Notes: generated from the sequence alone by a model not told the origin. A DNA stretch of 18,278 bases from an uncultured Elioraea sp. (GCA_937995555.1 CALKJX010000127.1:1-18278); one strand, 5' to 3'. Counted from the stretch's first letter, positions 6,445-12,326 are shown. Made by a program: numbers and translations.

Positions 6445-6897
6445 ATGATGCTCTCGCGACGCCTCGCCCTCGGCAGCCTGGCCGCGGCGGCCTTGTCCGC
6501 CGCGCCGCTGCCGCTCGCCGCCCAGGCCGCCGACAAGCCGGGCCTGTTCGTCAACCTCACCACCGACGATGTCTGGGCGGCCTCGAAGGCGGTGTTCTTC
6601 GCGCATCAGCGCGTGCTGAAGGCCGGCCACAAGCCGGTCTCGATCTGGCTGAACGTGCGCGCGGTCTATCTCGCCGACAAGCGGCGCGCGCCGGCGCGGC
6701 TGAACCCGGAGATGCCGGACATCCACGCGATGCTGCAGGCGTTCATCGCCGATGGCGGGCAGGTGATCGCCTGCATGGCCTGCTCGCGCGTGGCGGGCCT
6801 GACCAAGGCCGACCTGATCGACGGCGTGGTCATGGGCAGCCCGGACGTGGTGATGCCGGCGCTGATGGGGCCCGACATCCGCACCCTGACCTGGTGA
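6445..6897 (+). CDS. Exported DsrE-family protein
   Basis: A 150-residue protein with the DsrE/DsrF-like fold. The core motif QVIACMACSRVAGLTKADLI (106-125) matches the family, with Cys110 and Cys113 in the region where the sulfur-relay cysteine sits. The N terminus SRRLALGSLAAAALSAAPLP followed by AQA is a signal peptide with an SRR pair resembling a Tat signal, so the protein is likely exported, unlike the cytoplasmic sulfur-relay members. ATG 6445 follows a GGGGGAGGAG ribosome site; ATG 6448 is an alternative. As the last gene of the copper-linked run it may handle thiols or sulfur in the periplasm, but its substrate is unknown. The stop lies inside a perfect inverted repeat (6890-6908). 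Confidence 0.88.
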   Translation: MMLSRRLALGSLAAAALSAAPLPLAAQAADKPGLFVNLTTDDVWAASKAVFFAHQRVLKAGHKPVSIWLNVRAVYLADKRRAPARLNPEMPDIHAMLQAFIADGGQVIACMACSRVAGLTKADLIDGVVMGSPDVVMPALMGPDIRTLTW

Positions 6898-6908
6898 CCG
6901 TCACCAGG
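6890..6908. repeat. Perfect 9-base inverted repeat between convergent genes
   Basis: CCTGGTGAC-C-GTCACCAGG, overlapping the DsrE-like stop codon (6895-6897) and lying in the 21-base gap to the convergent Mth938-like gene. It could act as a two-way transcription barrier or mRNA end, but neither strand has a T run after it, so it is not a classic terminator. Confidence 0.6.
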
Positions 6909-6918
6909 GCGGCGGGCG

Positions 6919-7266
6919 TCAGAGCGCGATCAGCGCCGCGGCGACCCGTCGCCCCTCGGCGACCAGCGTCGGGTAGGTGCGGCAGGCGGCGGCCGTGTCC
7001 ATCGCCTCGACCGCGACGCCGACCGCACGCAGCGCGGCGACCAGCCCCGAGGGCACAAGCGCGAAGCGCCGCCCCGTGCCGAGGATCAGCAGGTCGAGGC
7101 TTCCGCCGGCGGCGATGACGGGTGCCAGGCTGTTGGCGTCGATCTCGGCGACCGACCCGGCCGCCCAGGGCAGCGCCCGGTCCGGCAGCAGGAGCACCGA
7201 GCCCGCCACCGTCGCCCCGGAGATGCGGAACCCTCCCGGCCCGTAGCCCTGCAGCACGGGCGGCAT
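6919..7266 (-). CDS. Mth938/DUF498 family protein, NDUFAF3-like
   Basis: A 115-residue protein of the Mth938/COG3737 family, the bacterial relatives of the mitochondrial complex I assembly factor NDUFAF3. Family signatures seen: GYGPGGFRISG at 7-17, LLILGTGRR at 59-67, and the C-terminal MDTAAACRTYPTLVAEGR block from 89. No membrane segment or signal. It follows yajC with a 4-base gap. In many alphaproteobacteria, secD and secF sit between these two genes; here they do not. The established mitochondrial role suggests help with membrane-arm assembly of complex I; in bacteria this is inferred. Confidence 0.9.
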   Translation of the reverse strand: MPPVLQGYGPGGFRISGATVAGSVLLLPDRALPWAAGSVAEIDANSLAPVIAAGGSLDLLILGTGRRFALVPSGLVAALRAVGVAVEAMDTAAACRTYPTLVAEGRRVAAALIAL

Positions 7267-7270
7267 GGCC

Positions 7271-7771
7271 TCAGCCCTGGCGCGGCGGCGGGCCCTGGTC
7301 GTTCGCCGGGCCCGGCCCGGGGGCAGGCTCGGAGTGCGGCTCGGGCTGGTCGGCCGGCGGGGCCTCCGGCTGCGCCTCGGCCTCCGGTCGCCCCTTGCGC
7401 CGCTTGCCCGGGCGCTGCTGCGGCTGGTCGGTCCCCTCCTCGGCCTTCGGCGGCTCGGACGGCTCGCGCAGCACAGACTGGATGGTGTTCTTCAGCACGG
7501 TCACGCGGAGCTGCGGGTTCCTCGAGATCTCGACGATCACCTCGTCGCTCTCGGGCGTGACCCGGATCACCGTGCCGAACACGCCCCCGCCCGTCACCAC
7601 CCGATCGCCGCGCTGCAATGCCGCCAACATCTCGCGGTGCTCCTTGGCCTTGCGCTGCTGCGGCCGGATCAGGATGAAGTAGAAGACCACGAAGATCAGG
7701 ATCAGCGGGGCCAGGCTCATCAGCCCGCCCGTCGGGTCGCCTGCCTGCGCGTAGGCCGGAGAAATCAGCAT
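7271..7771 (-). CDS. yajC: YajC, Sec translocase accessory subunit
   Basis: A 166-residue inner-membrane protein of the SecD-SecF-YajC complex that supports protein export. The single membrane helix (about 17-36, LMSLAPLILIFVVFYFILI) is followed by RPQQRKAKEH and the conserved LQRGDRVVTGGGVFGTV. The core ends near residue 105; the C-terminal 60 residues are a Pro/Glu/Gln-rich tail, longer than in E. coli YajC (about 110 residues) but common in this group. The gene that follows is the NDUFAF3-like one; secD and secF are absent from the window. An extended -10 promoter lies upstream at 7805-7813. Confidence 0.94.
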   Translation of the reverse strand: MLISPAYAQAGDPTGGLMSLAPLILIFVVFYFILIRPQQRKAKEHREMLAALQRGDRVVTGGGVFGTVIRVTPESDEVIVEISRNPQLRVTVLKNTIQSVLREPSEPPKAEEGTDQPQQRPGKRRKGRPEAEAQPEAPPADQPEPHSEPAPGPGPANDQGPPPRQG

Positions 7772-7804
7772 CGCTCGCTCGTGCCCATGTCTCGGGAAGG
7801 CGCC

Positions 7805-7813
7805 GCTATAGCA
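7805..7813 (-). promoter_or_regulatory. Predicted extended -10 promoter for yajC
   Basis: On the minus strand TGCTATAGC fits an extended -10 (TG-N-TATAGC), about 35 bases before the yajC start. The expected -35 position holds only TATGAA (7833-7828, 17-base spacer), so the extended -10 would carry most of the signal. It lies in the 136-base divergent gap shared with the SDR gene. Confidence 0.42.
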
Positions 7814-7907
7814 GCGGGGCGGCGGGCTTCATACCCCGCGGCCCCAGCTTGCCGCGCGCGCGGCCGGACCCGATGCTGCGCCGCGAACCCGCCAGCAAGG
7901 ACAGACC

Positions 7908-8663
7908 ATGCCCCACCCCGGCTTCGACCTCACCGGCCAGCGCGCCCTCGTCACCGGCTCGACGCGCGGCATCGGCTTCGCGATCGCGCGCGCGCTCGGG
8001 CTTGCCGGCGCCGAGGTGGCGCTGAACGGCCGCACCGCCGCGGCCGTGGCGGCGACGGCGCAGACGCTCGCGCGCGAGGGCATCGCCACCCTGGCCGCGC
8101 CGTTCGACGTCACCGACACCGAGGCCGCGCGCGCGGTGATCGCCGGTCTCGGACCGATCGACATCCTGGTGAACAACGCCGGCCAGCAGCACCGCGCCCC
8201 CGCCGTCTCCTTCCCGGACGACGCCTGGGGCGCGATCATCGAGACGCACCTCAATGCGGTGTTCCGGCTGATCAAGCTGGTCGCCCCCGGCATGATCGAG
8301 CGCGGCCGCGGCCGGATCATCAATATCGGCTCGCTGCTGTCGGAGCTCGGCCGGGCGAACGTGCCGGCCTACGGCGCCGCCAAGGGCGGCATCCGGTCGC
8401 TCACGCGCTGCCTCTCCACCGAGTGGGCGAGGCACGGCGTCACCGTGAACGCGATCGGCCCGGGCTATGTGCGCACCGAGCTGAACAGGGCGTTGATCGG
8501 GGATGCGGCCTTCAATGCCTGGGTCTGCGCGCGCACGCCGGCGGGCCGCTGGGCCGAGCCGGAGGAGATCGCGGGCGCGGCGGTGTTCCTCGCCTCGCCC
8601 GCGGCGTCCTACGTCTCGGGCCAGATCCTCTACGTCGATGGCGGGTTCACGGCGGCGATGTAG
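7908..8663 (+). CDS. SDR-family oxidoreductase, gluconate 5-dehydrogenase-like
   Basis: A 251-residue classical short-chain dehydrogenase. The cofactor site TGSTRGIG is at 16-23, NNAG at 89-92, and the catalytic set Asn116, Ser142, Tyr155 and Lys159 (PAYGAAKGG) is complete. The closing GQILYVDGGFTAAM is standard. The pattern NNAGQQHRAPA with the following DDAW resembles gluconate 5-dehydrogenase (5-keto-gluconate reduction), an enzyme common in acetic-acid-type bacteria. Substrate assignment in this superfamily is weak without close homologues, so only the SDR class is certain. ATG 7908 follows AAGGA at 7897-7901. It is divergent from yajC and stands 46 bases before the DUF815 ATPase. Confidence 0.88.
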   Translation: MPHPGFDLTGQRALVTGSTRGIGFAIARALGLAGAEVALNGRTAAAVAATAQTLAREGIATLAAPFDVTDTEAARAVIAGLGPIDILVNNAGQQHRAPAVSFPDDAWGAIIETHLNAVFRLIKLVAPGMIERGRGRIINIGSLLSELGRANVPAYGAAKGGIRSLTRCLSTEWARHGVTVNAIGPGYVRTELNRALIGDAAFNAWVCARTPAGRWAEPEEIAGAAVFLASPAASYVSGQILYVDGGFTAAM

Positions 8664-8690
8664 CCGCCCGTCTTGACGCGGCGGCGCGCG

Positions 8691-8705
8691 GCGGGGACAC
8701 CCCGC
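8691..8705 (+). promoter_or_regulatory. Hairpin over the DUF815 ribosome site
   Basis: GCGGGG-ACA-CCCCGC, a perfect 6-base stem whose left arm contains the only purine-rich sequence (GGGGA) ahead of ATG 8710. If it forms in mRNA it would mask the ribosome site. It could equally be chance in such GC-rich DNA. Confidence 0.35.
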
Positions 8706-8709
8706 GCCC

Positions 8710-9576
8710 ATGATGGACAGCCACGACACCCAGGCCCTGCTCGCCCGCATCGCCGCCGCACTGGAGCGCCTCGCGCCGCCCCCGCCGCCGCCGGCCGATC
8801 TCTCGACGGCGGACGCCTTCGTCTGGCACCCGGAGCGCGCCGCGCTCTGGCCGGTGCCGCGGGTGAGCGCGATCCCGCTCACGCTCCTGCACGGGCTCGA
8901 GCGCCAGCGCGACGTGCTCTTGGAGAACACCCGCCGCTTCGCGCGCGGCCTGCCCGCCAACAACGCGCTGCTCTGGGGGGCGCGCGGCATGGGCAAGTCG
9001 TCGCTCGTCAAGGCGATCCATGCCGCGGTGAACGAGGAGACGCGCGCCAGCGGCGGTGTCGTGCTGATCGAGATCCACCGCGAGGACATCCGCAGCCTGC
9101 CCACCCTGATGGCGGTGCTGCGCGAGGCGGGGCGGCGCTGCCTGCTGTTCTGCGACGACCTCTCCTTCGACGCGGGCGAGAGCGACTACAAGAGCCTCAA
9201 GGCCGTGCTGGAAGGCGGTGTCGAAGGGCGGCCAGCGAACGTGCTGTTCTACGCCACCTCGAACCGGCGCCACCTGCTCCCGCGCGACATGATCGAGAAC
9301 GAGCGCTCCTCGGCCCTCAACCCGGGCGAGGCGGTGGAGGAGAAGGTCTCGCTGTCGGACCGGTTCGGGCTCTGGCTCGGCTTCCACCACTGCGACCAGC
9401 AGACCTATTTCGCGATGGTGGAGGGCTATGCCGGCGCCTTCGGCATCCCCGTCGATCCCGAGACGCTCAAGCGCGAGGCGGCCGAGTGGGCGGTGACGCG
9501 CGGGTCGCGCTCGGGGCGCGTGGCCTGGCAGTTCATCCAGGACCTCGCCGGGCGGCACGGCGTCAGGATCGGGTGA
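8710..9576 (+). CDS. DUF815 family P-loop ATPase
   Basis: A 288-residue AAA-like ATPase of the DUF815 family, conserved in alphaproteobacteria and without a defined role. Walker A is GARGMGKS (90-97), Walker B is LLFCDD (145-150), a sensor-1-like YATSNRRHL is at 181-189, and SDRFGLWLGF (216-225) is characteristic. A proline stretch at 23-28 links a short N-terminal helix to the ATPase body. No signal or membrane segment. Two ATG codons occur in tandem (8710 and 8713). From general knowledge of alphaproteobacterial gene orders, this gene often lies between the M23-peptidase gene and yajC on their strand; here it lies between them but in the opposite orientation. Confidence 0.93.
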   Translation: MMDSHDTQALLARIAAALERLAPPPPPPADLSTADAFVWHPERAALWPVPRVSAIPLTLLHGLERQRDVLLENTRRFARGLPANNALLWGARGMGKSSLVKAIHAAVNEETRASGGVVLIEIHREDIRSLPTLMAVLREAGRRCLLFCDDLSFDAGESDYKSLKAVLEGGVEGRPANVLFYATSNRRHLLPRDMIENERSSALNPGEAVEEKVSLSDRFGLWLGFHHCDQQTYFAMVEGYAGAFGIPVDPETLKREAAEWAVTRGSRSGRVAWQFIQDLAGRHGVRIG

Positions 9577-9643
9577 GCACGGCTGGGCCTGACCTCCGCG
9601 CCGTGGGATACCCGCCGCGATCGCAGCAGACGGAGGATCGCCC

Positions 9644-10162
9644 ATGGGCCAGTGCTTCGCCACCGAACGCCGCCTCGTCTCCGAGACCGAGTACGGCCAG
9701 ATCGTGAAGAGCCACTACCCGGAGGTGGAGCGGCTTCCGGAGGAGGAGCTGCGCGCGCTCGCCCGCTGGCTGCGCGAGGCGCGCGACCGCGCGCGCGGCG
9801 TGATCGCCGGCCGCCGCCGGGCACGCCGCGGCAAGGGCGCCATGCCCGAGGCCGGCGCCGCCAGCGAACGCGGCCTCGCCGCCAAGAAGCAGGTCTATGC
9901 GCGCGCGCTGAAGCGGGTGAACGCGCGGCTCGACCGGCTCTCGGCCGAGCGCAAGCGCGCCTCCATGCAGGCGCGGATGGAGGCGGCGCTCGCGCGCCGC
10001 CGCGAGGCGCCGGTGCACCACCCCGATGCCGGCATGACGGCCGGGCGCGGCATGGCAGCCAAGGGCATCCGCCGGTCGCGCCGAGGACCGCCCGGGATCG
10101 TCGTCGGCAGTGTCTCGCAGCGGGGCAAGGCGGCGCAGGCGCGGCGCGACGCGCGCGGCTGA
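9644..10162 (+). CDS. Conserved-looking basic hypothetical protein
   Basis: A 172-residue protein not recognised. It starts at ATG 9644 behind a strong GGAGGA (9632-9637). The N-terminal 50 residues are acidic to neutral and helical (YGQIVKSHYPEVERLPEEELRA region). The middle, about 85-122, is strongly charged and likely coiled (KKQVYARALKRVNARL). The tail from 140 is very basic and Gly/Arg-rich (GIRRSRRGPPG). Overall charge suggests nucleic-acid binding, but there is no named motif. No signal or membrane helix. It follows the DUF815 gene by 67 bases and converges on merR with a 17-base gap. The good ribosome site and patterned composition argue for a real gene. Confidence 0.7.
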   Translation: MGQCFATERRLVSETEYGQIVKSHYPEVERLPEEELRALARWLREARDRARGVIAGRRRARRGKGAMPEAGAASERGLAAKKQVYARALKRVNARLDRLSAERKRASMQARMEAALARRREAPVHHPDAGMTAGRGMAAKGIRRSRRGPPGIVVGSVSQRGKAAQARRDARG

Positions 10163-10179
10163 GCGAGCGGAGACGGCCG

Positions 10180-10584
10180 TCAACGCGGGCGGTAAAGCGT
10201 CTCGATCAGCGGACAACCGGAGGACTCACCCGCCGCACAGGCACGGACAGCGTCGTCCAACGTGTCCGCCATGCGCTTCAGATCGGCGATCCGACTGCGC
10301 ACGTCCAGGAGGTGGGCTTCGGCCATGGCGCGCGCCTCGTCGCAGGAGGCATGGCCGCCCGCGGCGAGGCGGAGCAGGGCGCGCACCTCGTCCAGCGTGA
10401 AGCCGAGCTGCCGCGCACGCCGGATGAACACCAGCCGCCGGACATCATCCTGCCCATAGCTGCGATACGTGCCCCTGCGCGGCGGCGCCGGCACCAGCCC
10501 GGCGCGTTCGTAGTAGCGGATCGTCTCGATGTTGCAGCCGGTCCGCCGCGACAACTCGCCGATCGGGAACGCTCCATCCGCCAT
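10180..10584 (-). CDS. merR: MerR-family metal-responsive regulator, mercury type
   Basis: A 134-residue transcription regulator. The N-terminal winged helix-turn-helix has FPIGELSRRTGCNIETIRYY at 6-25 and YRSYGQDDVRRL at 40-51. It continues with a dimer helix and ends in a metal site. Cysteines 81 (SCDEAR), 116 (RACAAG) and 124 (GCPLIETL) match the three mercury ligands of Tn501-type MerR (82, 117, 126), although the last loop is one residue shorter. Hg(II) is therefore the best guess, but other MerR metal sensors share part of this pattern. ATG 10584 has AAGGGGG upstream; the open frame extends further but enters the promoter. It is divergent from merT across a MerR-type operator, so it should control merT and its own gene. 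Confidence 0.9.
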   Translation of the reverse strand: MADGAFPIGELSRRTGCNIETIRYYERAGLVPAPPRRGTYRSYGQDDVRRLVFIRRARQLGFTLDEVRALLRLAAGGHASCDEARAMAEAHLLDVRSRIADLKRMADTLDDAVRACAAGESSGCPLIETLYRPR

Positions 10585-10606
10585 GGCGGGCCCCCTTGAA
10601 TGACGC

Positions 10607-10637
10607 TTGAGTCTGTAGCGACTACAGACGCTAGGGT
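10607..10637 (+). promoter_or_regulatory. MerR-type promoter/operator for merT
   Basis: -35 TTGAGT (10607-10612), -10 TAGGGT (10632-10637), spacer 19 bases. The over-long 19-base spacer is the hallmark of promoters that MerR-family proteins activate by untwisting DNA. Between the boxes lies a perfect dyad GTCTGTAG-CGA-CTACAGAC (10611-10629), the expected operator. merT starts at 10667 with AAGGAG at 10655-10660. Confidence 0.88.
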
Positions 10638-10666
10638 GGGCTCGATCCAACGGCAAGGAGCGCGCC

Positions 10667-11041
10667 ATGTCCCCATCCCCGCCTCGGGACCCGACGCCGG
10701 ACCGCCTGAACGAGCCCGCCGCGGCCATGCTCGCGCTCGGCGGCCTGGTCGCCGCCTTCGGCGTGGCCGCATGCTGCGCCCTGCCGCTCGGGCTGGCCGC
10801 CTTGGGGCTCGGGACGGCATGGCTCGGCGGCATCGCGCTGGCGGCCGCGCCGTACCAGGGGCTGCTGATGGGCCTCAGCGCGGCGACCCTGATGGGCGCC
10901 GCCGCCCTCGTCGTCCGGTCGTATCGCCGGTCCGCGTGCCGCAGCGACGGCGCCTGCGCGCGGCCCGTGGTCAGGTCATTGACGATCGTCAGCCTGGTCG
11001 CGGGGAGTCTGCTGCTCGGGGCCGGCTATGCGTTCGCCTGA
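10667..11041 (+). CDS. merT: MerT-like mercuric ion transporter
   Basis: A 124-residue inner-membrane protein with about three hydrophobic segments (21-41, 48-80 and 103-122). The paired cysteines expected of MerT are present: Cys36-Cys37 in the first helix (VAACCALPLGL), and Cys91 and Cys97 in the cytoplasmic loop (ACRSDGACARP). In classical systems MerP hands Hg(II) to the first pair and the loop pair passes it to the MerA reductase. Neither merP nor merA is nearby. AAGGAG lies 6 bases before ATG 10667. The next gene starts inside its last codons (overlap of 14 bases), so the two are coupled. Confidence 0.9.
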   Translation: MSPSPPRDPTPDRLNEPAAAMLALGGLVAAFGVAACCALPLGLAALGLGTAWLGGIALAAAPYQGLLMGLSAATLMGAAALVVRSYRRSACRSDGACARPVVRSLTIVSLVAGSLLLGAGYAFA

Positions 11042-11273
11042 CGCGGAACCGGTCCTGCGTTCCACGCTCACCTGTCCGCATTGCGGGGCGCGGACGACGG
11101 AGACCATGCCGACCGACGCCTGCCAATTCCTGTACGACTGCCCGGCCTGCGGCACGGTGCTGCGGCCGAAGCCCGGTGACTGCTGCGTGTTCTGCTCCTA
11201 CGGCACGGTGCCGTGCCCGCCGGTGCAGCAGGCGCGCCGGGATCAGCCGCCCGCGACCTGCCCGCCGAGATAG
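11028..11273 (+). CDS. GDCCVxC-domain cysteine-rich protein
   Basis: An 81-residue soluble protein with many cysteines: CPHCG (16-20), CQFLYDCPACG, the signature GDCCVFCSYG and a CPP motif after it. It belongs to the small GDCCVxC family seen beside mer and other metal genes, in which some relatives are annotated as selenoproteins; here the key position is an ordinary Cys (TGC). It probably binds a soft metal or works as a thiol carrier in the cytoplasm; this is inferred. The start overlaps merT by 14 bases. The 3' end overlaps the convergent NlpD-like gene by 31 bases, and the last 14 residues (ARRDQPPATCPPR) look like a tail beyond the conserved domain. Confidence 0.88.
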   Translation: MRSPDAEPVLRSTLTCPHCGARTTETMPTDACQFLYDCPACGTVLRPKPGDCCVFCSYGTVPCPPVQQARRDQPPATCPPR

Positions 11274-12256
11274 CGCATCGGATCGACCGGCCGGCCGTCG
11301 CGCCGCACCTGGAAGTGGAGCTGCGGCGTGTTCACGGCCCCGGTCCTGCCGACCCGGCCGATCACCTGCCCCTCGCGCACGGACTGGCCCTGTTGCACGG
11401 CCACCGCGTCGGCATGCGCATAGGCCGTGACCACGCCCGAGGCGTCGCGGATCAGGATCAGGTTGCCGAAGCCGCGCACCTCGTTGCCGACATAGACGAC
11501 GGTGCCGGCATGGGCGGCGCGGATCGGCGTGCCGAGCGGCGCGGCGATGTTCACCCCGTCGTTCACCAGCCCCCCGCCCTTGCGGCCGAAGGTCGAGACC
11601 ACGCGGCCGCGCACCGGCCAGGCGAAGCGGCCGGAGCCGCGCGTCCAGCGCTGTGCGCCGGCGGGCGGCGGGGCCTCGGCGATCGCGCGCAGATCGGTCT
11701 CGGGCGCGGCTGCCTCGTCCGGCCAGGCAGGCGGCACCGGCACGCCGCGGATCGAGGCGGGCAGCACGAACGCGCCGGGCTGCTCGGGCGGCAGCGGCAG
11801 CGATTCGACGAGCGGCGCCGCGGCGGTAAGTGCGGCGGTGGGCGCGGCGGAGATCGGCCCGGGCGGCGGCAGCGGCTCGGCGACCACCGCACGCTCGCCA
11901 TCGGCCAGCGTGGTGACCGGCGCGGTCGCGACCGGATCGGGCACCTGGGCGACCGCCGCGCCGACCGGCACCGGCGGCGGCAGGCGCAGCGGCAGCATCA
12001 GCTGCTGGCCGGGGCGGATCGTGTAGGGCGCGGCCAGGCCGTTCGCGCGCGCGAGCTCCTGCCAATCGACGTCGTTGCGCCGCGCGATCGCGCGCAGCGT
12101 GTCGCCCGGCAGCACGGCGACCACGGTCGGCGTCACCGCCGGCGCGACCTGGGTGGGCGCCGGCGCGCGGCCGACACAGCCGGCCACGACCAGCCCGGCC
12201 AGCAGCACCGCCGACACGCCCAGGTTGCATCTCCGGAGCCACGGAACCGGCGTCAC
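11243..12256 (-). CDS. NlpD-like lipoprotein: LysM plus degenerate LytM/M23 domain
   Basis: A 337-residue outer-membrane-type lipoprotein. The signal ends at LVVAGC (Cys27), LysM is at about 46-88 (PGDTLRAIARR, IRPGQQLMLP), a long Pro/Ala-rich linker follows to about 205, and LytM/M23 covers 210-330. The first zinc-site motif HxGxD is replaced by NDGVN (Asn232 and Asn236), while YAH (His281) and LHF (His314) remain. The same loss is seen in NlpD/EnvC proteins, which activate amidases instead of cutting peptidoglycan themselves, so that role is inferred here. The start is the GTG at 12256, which has GAGGAG about 9 bases upstream and begins the signal peptide; the open frame continues upstream into pcm but lacks homology. 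It follows pcm by 122 bases. Confidence 0.88.
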   Translation of the reverse strand: MTPVPWLRRCNLGVSAVLLAGLVVAGCVGRAPAPTQVAPAVTPTVVAVLPGDTLRAIARRNDVDWQELARANGLAAPYTIRPGQQLMLPLRLPPPVPVGAAVAQVPDPVATAPVTTLADGERAVVAEPLPPPGPISAAPTAALTAAAPLVESLPLPPEQPGAFVLPASIRGVPVPPAWPDEAAAPETDLRAIAEAPPPAGAQRWTRGSGRFAWPVRGRVVSTFGRKGGGLVNDGVNIAAPLGTPIRAAHAGTVVYVGNEVRGFGNLILIRDASGVVTAYAHADAVAVQQGQSVREGQVIGRVGRTGAVNTPQLHFQVRRDGRPVDPMRYLGGQVAGG

Positions 12257-12278
12257 GATGAAACACTCCTCACGCCCT

Positions 12279-12319
12279 GCGACTCGTCCCGGGTCGGTTA
12301 TACGGACGTGCCGAGTCGC
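12279..12319. repeat. 8-base inverted repeat centred on the -10 of the NlpD-like gene
   Basis: GCGACTCG (12279-12286) and CGAGTCGC (12312-12319) are perfect reverse complements separated by 25 bases. Their midpoint coincides with the TATAAC -10 box. An inner pair CGTCC (12285-12289) / GGACG (12304-12308) overlaps it with a slightly different centre. It could be an operator or a hairpin. Confidence 0.55.
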
Positions 12320-12326
12320 GCCGCAA
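12297..12326 (-). promoter_or_regulatory. Predicted promoter of the NlpD-like gene
   Basis: On the minus strand TTGCGG (12326-12321), an 18-base spacer and TATAAC (12302-12297). The -10 is one base from consensus. A start near 12290 would give a leader of about 35 bases before GTG 12256. Confidence 0.52.

Noticed and set aside
10611..10629. Dyad before merT taken as a terminator
   Set aside because: It sits between -35 and -10 boxes with a 19-base spacer and has no T run, so it is an operator.
11028..11273. GDCCVxC protein as a selenoprotein
   Set aside because: All key codons are TGC; no in-frame TGA before the end of the domain.
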